Source: Jimgerdemannia flammicorona (lineage: Eukaryota > Mucoromycota > Endogonomycetes > Endogonales > Endogonaceae). From it: a DNA stretch of 11,813 nt. The stretch is taken from NCBI GenBank assembly GCA_003990745.1, contig RBNI01006038.1:1-11813 (forward strand). Direction: 5' to 3'. Numbering within the stretch: the stretch's first letter is position 1; each line of letters starts with the position of its first letter. Below the pieces are notes generated by a model, which did no database searches, was not told the origin of the DNA, and saw nothing but the letters and a program-made list of their open reading frames with translations. Below are positions 7,790-11,813 of this stretch, in pieces. The position numbers were made by a program, and so were the translations under genes.

Positions 7790-8752
7790 TTATTTTTGTC
7801 TATCCTTGACGCGTATACGGAGGGCCAACGAGTTCTGGTGCATTTTTATTAGGGGAGAATTGGGGGCTCTTGTCATTGTGTGAGAGTCGATCTTCGTCGA
7901 TGCCTTGAATCCGTGTATGGCCCAGGCCGCGCAACGGGCATTCGCGACGCCGGTACATACCTGATCGAACGTAATGCCCAGGAGCATTGTAGCACGGAGA
8001 CGTGGGCCGATAGATCGAATTAGGTCTGTCGCGTGGTAGTGCGGGCTTGCGCCGCGGAGTTGGAGAGTCATGATGTAGGATGGTTGGGGCGATATGCACG
8101 TAGAGGGATTCGAGACAACGCAGATGTTGCGATGGGATGGCGGGGTCGCCGGAGAAGTTGTATTCGAGCGTAAGCGCCGTCAGCCGAGGGAGTTGGAGGC
8201 TGAGGGCGTCGACGAAGGCGGCCTCGACATCGGGAAGTCGCCGGGGGTCGAAAAGGGCGCTGGTGTCGATTGTGACGGCGGTGATATACTCGAGGCCGAG
8301 CATGCTGGCGTCGCGCACGAGGGTGGTCCAGCGCTCGACGGACGCGCGGCTTCGGAGCCAGATGCAAGTCGAGACGGTGCGTGGAAGCTGTTCATACACC
8401 GCCGTTCGCCACGCCTTGCATACCAACGAAGCGGAGACGAGGTCGGAGGCTAGGCCATCTCCATCGCAAGTGAGGTGGGTGAATATCTGTGAGAGGAGAG
8501 CCGGTGGGGGGAACCTATCGGAAGAATTGCGTGGATCATTGAGAAAGAGGGCGCTTATATCTTGCAGCTGAGGTTGTGCCCGTTTATCTTGTGTTATGGT
8601 CCGAAGCCGTGATCTTATGACACTTGTCTCGCGCGTGAAAAACGTGCCATTAGTCTTTTTATTATCTACCACCGCTACTCAGCTGATGGAACGTATGTCA
8701 TATGGGACCTCACACCACTGGCACTATCGTACAGTTCATCACATTTCGACAT
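7790..8752 (-). pseudogene. F-box-like protein gene with an apparent one-base frameshift
   Basis: F-box proteins recruit substrates to SCF ubiquitin ligases through SKP1. An F-box-like block lies at about 8513-8380: FPPPALLSQIFTHL, then SLVCKAWRTAVYEQLPRTV. It is followed by leucine-rich, LRR-like sequence (ITAVTIDTSALF, LPRLTALTLEYNFSG, LRCLESLYVHIA). The frame opens at 8672 without an ATG. A possible first exon starts at ATG 8752 (13 codons), with donor GTGAGG at 8713, branch-like ACTAAT and acceptor at 8628, keeping phase 0. At 8086-8089 (GGGG on the plus strand) one extra base appears to break the frame; skipping it joins smoothly to MTLQLRGAS. A 57-base intron (7904-7960, GTATGT...AG) may follow. 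The gene then reads to TAA at 7790 or into another exon. It may be a pseudogene, a sequencing error, or a gene cut short by the neighbouring insertion. Confidence 0.5.
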
Positions 8753-9293
8753 TTAGATAGTTTCCTGTAGCGGGGTAAAATGCTGAAAAAGGATGAGAAT
8801 ACAAGGCCAAATGGGTCAGCAGCGTTGCAAACTTGAAACTTGCGAAGCTGCGGATAACTATTAATATGGCCCATGGACATCCAACAACCAACTACTTTTC
8901 CATCTCCACTCCAAAATCATCTATCCAGAGTTCATGTATTACGTGTATGCGTGAATATATGTACAAGGTAACGGGGACGCATCCAGTACATTCCCGAAAA
9001 GAGAGAATAAAAAATGAAAATGAACAAAAATGGCGAACAATCTAGCTCAGAGCGGGGCCTATCCAGAACCAACCATCCGCGGGAGAACCATTATAAACTG
9101 GGGAAAACCCCCCTCGACAAAGAAATATATGATACATTACAAGTAGACAGGAGGATCTGCAGTCGATCAAGCCGGCTCTCATATCACTCCCCCTCCCCTC
9201 CCACCTTTTTTTTTCTCTTTTCGCAACGCCAAAAACCGACCGATCCTCAATCCGTAAACCACAGTCTCAGAGTTCTCGACATCATCCCACGGG
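8753..9293. other. Intergenic region between two minus-strand genes
   Basis: About 540 bp separate the stop of the transporter (9294) from the proposed start of the F-box-like gene, so it should hold the transporter's 3' UTR and the F-box gene's promoter. A pyrimidine tract on the plus strand (about 9187-9218, C-rich runs then T9) corresponds to a purine tract in the transporter's transcript. I saw no clear TATA box, CCAAT box or AATAAA on the minus strand. Short open frames on either strand here have no recognisable features. Confidence 0.5.
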
Positions 9294-11813
9294 CTACGTC
9301 CCGTTCACCGGCTCCGTGAAGATATTATCCTCCTTGGTCTCTAAAGTGGTATGCCCGCCCGTGATTCCCAGAATAGTAAAATCGTACACGATCATAGTAA
9401 ATACCATGACGGTCGTCAGAATAAGCGCGATCCACGCCCACACAACAGGGTTGAAGTGTTTTATGGGTGGAAACGCGTGAAAGATATCTTCATCGTCACC
9501 CGACCCAAACCCGGCGCGACGCAGGGACGGTCGGTCATCCAGGATGGAAGGCGTAAGGTAAGTTGAGTCGATGGAAGATTTCCGGGAGTGGACAGAGATG
9601 TTTAGCGAGATGCAGGGGGATGGTAGCGGTGTGAAGTTTGTACTAGTCGGGCTGGAGGGGTTTACTGGTGACGGGGTTGCATTCAGTGTCTGTGAAGTTG
9701 CGCTTGTCCGGAGCGATGTGGCGGAGATGGTTCGGTGCGGTCGCGGGCCCGGGTGGTCGTCCACCTTCAAGCTGTTATTACTGCTTGTGGGGGTGTGCGG
9801 GTCGCCTACTATTCGTGGGGAAATCGATCGGGATTGGGATGACGAGAGGAATCCCTGCGGTATGGTAATTTTCAGCCCGTGCGGGCGGAGAGTCTTGGCT
9901 CCGCGGAAGACTTTCTTGGGCTCTAAATCTGGAGGCTCGACGATGGTGGGTAGGTTATTAGGTCGGCGGTGGTTGTGGGTGTTGTTTGACGCGAACTGTT
10001 TTGGCGATGGGATGCGGTGGTCCCATGCGTCGTCTATATCCATGTCCGGGGGGATGACGGTGATGATGGGAGAGACGGAGATGCGCTCATTGAAGGATTG
10101 AATCGAGTTCGGGCGGCTGATCCGGTGGGTCGGACGCTCGGACGCCATGTGCACGCTGTTGATCGTCAGACCCGAGACGTGCGAATCCATCAGCACCAGG
10201 TTATATTCATCAGCTGGGTTTCCGGAATACGAAGTATGAGTTTTAAAACCGGAAATTTCGTGAACCGTATACATAAATCCGACGCGTACTTCCCACAAAA
10301 ACAAAAATTCCTCCACTCACCCGGCCCATCCGGTACGGCCTCGGCTCTTGCCCTGTACCTCTTCGACGCGAAGTAGAGCAAAAATGGGATGATGAAGTTT
10401 GACGCCGATGAAAAGATGAGGCTGACATAATTAATCATCTGGTTCAGCCACCACCCGGTCTGGAACGGTATCACGAACAACCATGGCAGAATTGAGGACC
10501 AGAAGATGGCCCAGCCTGGAAGCAAGGAAGGAACACGTGAGAAGCATTGCAAACACCATGACCGCGCAGCACTGCCATCCTCACCCTCCTCCTAAGACTC
10601 ACCTCGGCTGCACACCTGCCCCCGGATGAGGTTCGACCGGATGATGATGGTGTATACGGGTATACTTGTGATGAGAACGGCAACGGAGAAGAGGTTCGCC
10701 GTGATGATCGACAGGATCGAGTTGTTGTCCGAGGACTGAATGACTGCCGTGCAGGTTGGGTGAGAGAGTGAGAGAACGTTGGTACGGATTGGACTCGAAT
10801 ACCGACAGGGGGAGAACACGGATGGCGCGCCAATAAATAAAATGGACGAGTTCCGAGACTTACCAGAGAGCAGGTTCGAGTTGGGGTCCATCCTGTACGC
10901 GGCGGCGCCTAATAGGAATACATAAGAAAAAAATCAGATTCAGCAATCTTAACCACTCCAACCCTACGAACTCGCACATCACACCCCCAACCCGTACGCC
11001 AAAATCACGAACGCTTACCTAGTATGCCAATGATGAGATAGATGACGGTGGAGATGCCGACGGACCACCACACTGTCTTGCGGATATTGACATCAGGGTC
11101 CTGCAAGGAACGGGGCGGACCGGGGATGCGTCAGCAAAGAGCACGACCAATCGGGCCCTCGCGATGATGAATGTACGGAATTCGGATCGCCCAAAGACAT
11201 CCCGCTGTTCGCTACAACCCCCAAATATGTCGTGCGCGATACTCCCCCCCTCCTCCTCTCCCAACAATTCCCACCCCGTCCTCACCAGCGAGTTAACGAA
11301 CGAGGGTATTGTGGTGATGAACGCGAAGTTGAACAGGACGATGCCAACGACCTGCGAGGGGTCAGTGCCAATGGCGGGTACGTTGGAGAAGTCGATACCA
11401 GCTATGAGGAAGTCCGCGATCCACTCACACAGGATGAAGAGAAGTATCACGCAGGAGCCTGTCGGGGGGGGGGAGAGTTTAGTGTGAGAGTCATGGGATC
11501 GACGCGACAGACTCTCCACAATATCCGAAATTTTATCTCCCTACTCATCAATCCAACCAATCACTCCCTCCTAACCACCCCCAATTCCCCCCCCAAAAAA
11601 CCTCGGCGCTCACTCGCCCGCCCCGCGCCTCACCTATCTGGATCCATAAGTTCTCCGCCAGATTCATCATCCCAAGCGGGAACACGAGCCCAAACGTGAT
11701 CAGCAGCCCGCCCGTCACAAACATGTAGTTCGACGCGAATGGAGAACCAGACGGGACCTGCTCCTGCACGCATTGTACACCCGCGGGGGAGAACCCTTTT
11801 TTTTGGGGGGGGG
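9294..11813 (-). CDS. Amino-acid transporter, AAAP (Aa_trans) family; seven exons, 5'-partial
   Basis: This is probably a membrane amino-acid transporter (vacuolar or plasma membrane). Exons: 11813-11634 (partial), 11458-11286, 11100-11019, 10908-10864, 10743-10603, 10515-10321, 10213-9294 (TAG at 9296-9294). All introns are GT...AG (57 to 185 nt range here: 175, 185, 110, 120, 87, 107) and all phases agree, giving 577 visible residues. Family-like blocks are GSPFASNYMFVTGG, NFAFITTIPSFVN, WWSVGISTVIYLIIGILGA, ITSIPVYTIIIRSNLIRG, FWSSILPWLFVIPFQTG and SNFIIPFLLYFASKR. Eight membrane segments lie at visible residues ~29-49, 61-81, 95-115, 127-148, 169-194, 210-225, 232-254 and 529-550; AAAP proteins usually have about eleven, so the first few are beyond the edge. 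A ~270-residue Ser/Thr/Pro-rich loop, probably cytoplasmic, precedes the last segment. The substrate cannot be told from sequence. Confidence 0.85.
11464..11473 (-). promoter_or_regulatory. C10 polypyrimidine tract at a 3' splice site
   Basis: On the minus strand a run of ten C lies just before the acceptor of the first visible intron (CGACAG, then exon 2 from 11458). A branch-like ACTAAAC occurs a few bases upstream. Pyrimidine tracts at fungal acceptors are usually short and T-rich, so a pure C run is unusual. It may be polymorphic or miscounted; its length does not affect the reading frame because it is intronic. Confidence 0.45.
11797..11813. other. T8G9 homopolymer at the window edge, likely contig end
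   Basis: The sequence stops in eight T followed by nine G. In transporter sense this is C9A8 just before GGGTTC. The transporter frame stays open through it (Pro-Pro-Gln-Lys-Lys-Gly), but such residues are not expected there. It is more likely an intron end, or poor sequence at the end of a contig, than real coding sequence. Confidence 0.4.

Noticed and set aside
8094..8571. Plus-strand open frames of 119 and 144 codons
   Set aside because: They lie antisense to the F-box-like gene, whose minus-strand frame shows recognisable motifs. High-GC coding DNA commonly leaves long antisense frames open.
9571..10376. Plus-strand open frames of 176 and 119 codons
   Set aside because: They lie antisense to the last exons of the transporter and show no domain or membrane logic of their own.
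11164..11699. Plus-strand frames of 107 and 155 codons
   Set aside because: They cross transporter exon 2 and its introns in antisense; they are shadows.

Overview
The window looks like nuclear DNA from a filamentous higher fungus. The right third carries intron-containing genes with GT...AG introns of roughly 55-185 nt, one of them a fungal-type amino-acid/auxin permease (AAAP) family transporter. The left two thirds are decayed non-LTR retrotransposons almost emptied of CpG. Pezizomycotina fits best, but the sequence alone does not fix the species, and a basidiomycete cannot be excluded.

Positions 1-4890 hold two copies of one LINE, both on the minus strand. The older copy (about 716-4890) reads from its 5' end near 4890 through a coiled-coil/acidic ORF1, a 31-base spacer, and an ORF2 with an APE-type endonuclease and the first half of an L1-like reverse transcriptase. 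It stops abruptly at 712-757, inside the polymerase domain. The 5' end of a second, younger and CpG-containing copy begins there and runs off the left edge. The two copies can be aligned (1-715 with about 4197-4890), so the mutational history can be read directly: CpG has become TpG, CpA or TpA.

Positions 4890-7592 are AT-rich, nearly CpG-free and full of stops. The plus strand shows traces of coding rhythm. The block ends in AATAAA and a 49-base poly(A) tract (7593-7641), the signature of a plus-strand retrotransposed 3' end. CpG-normal host DNA starts exactly at 7642.

Positions 7642-11813 are host sequence. A minus-strand F-box-like gene (about 7790-8752) carries an apparent one-base frameshift and an uncertain 3' end close to the poly(A) junction. 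About 540 bp of intergenic DNA follow. Then comes a seven-exon, minus-strand, 5'-truncated AAAP transporter (9294-11813) with eight visible membrane segments and a long Ser/Thr/Pro-rich loop. The window ends in a T8G9 homopolymer that looks like a contig end. No tRNA, rRNA or CRISPR was seen.
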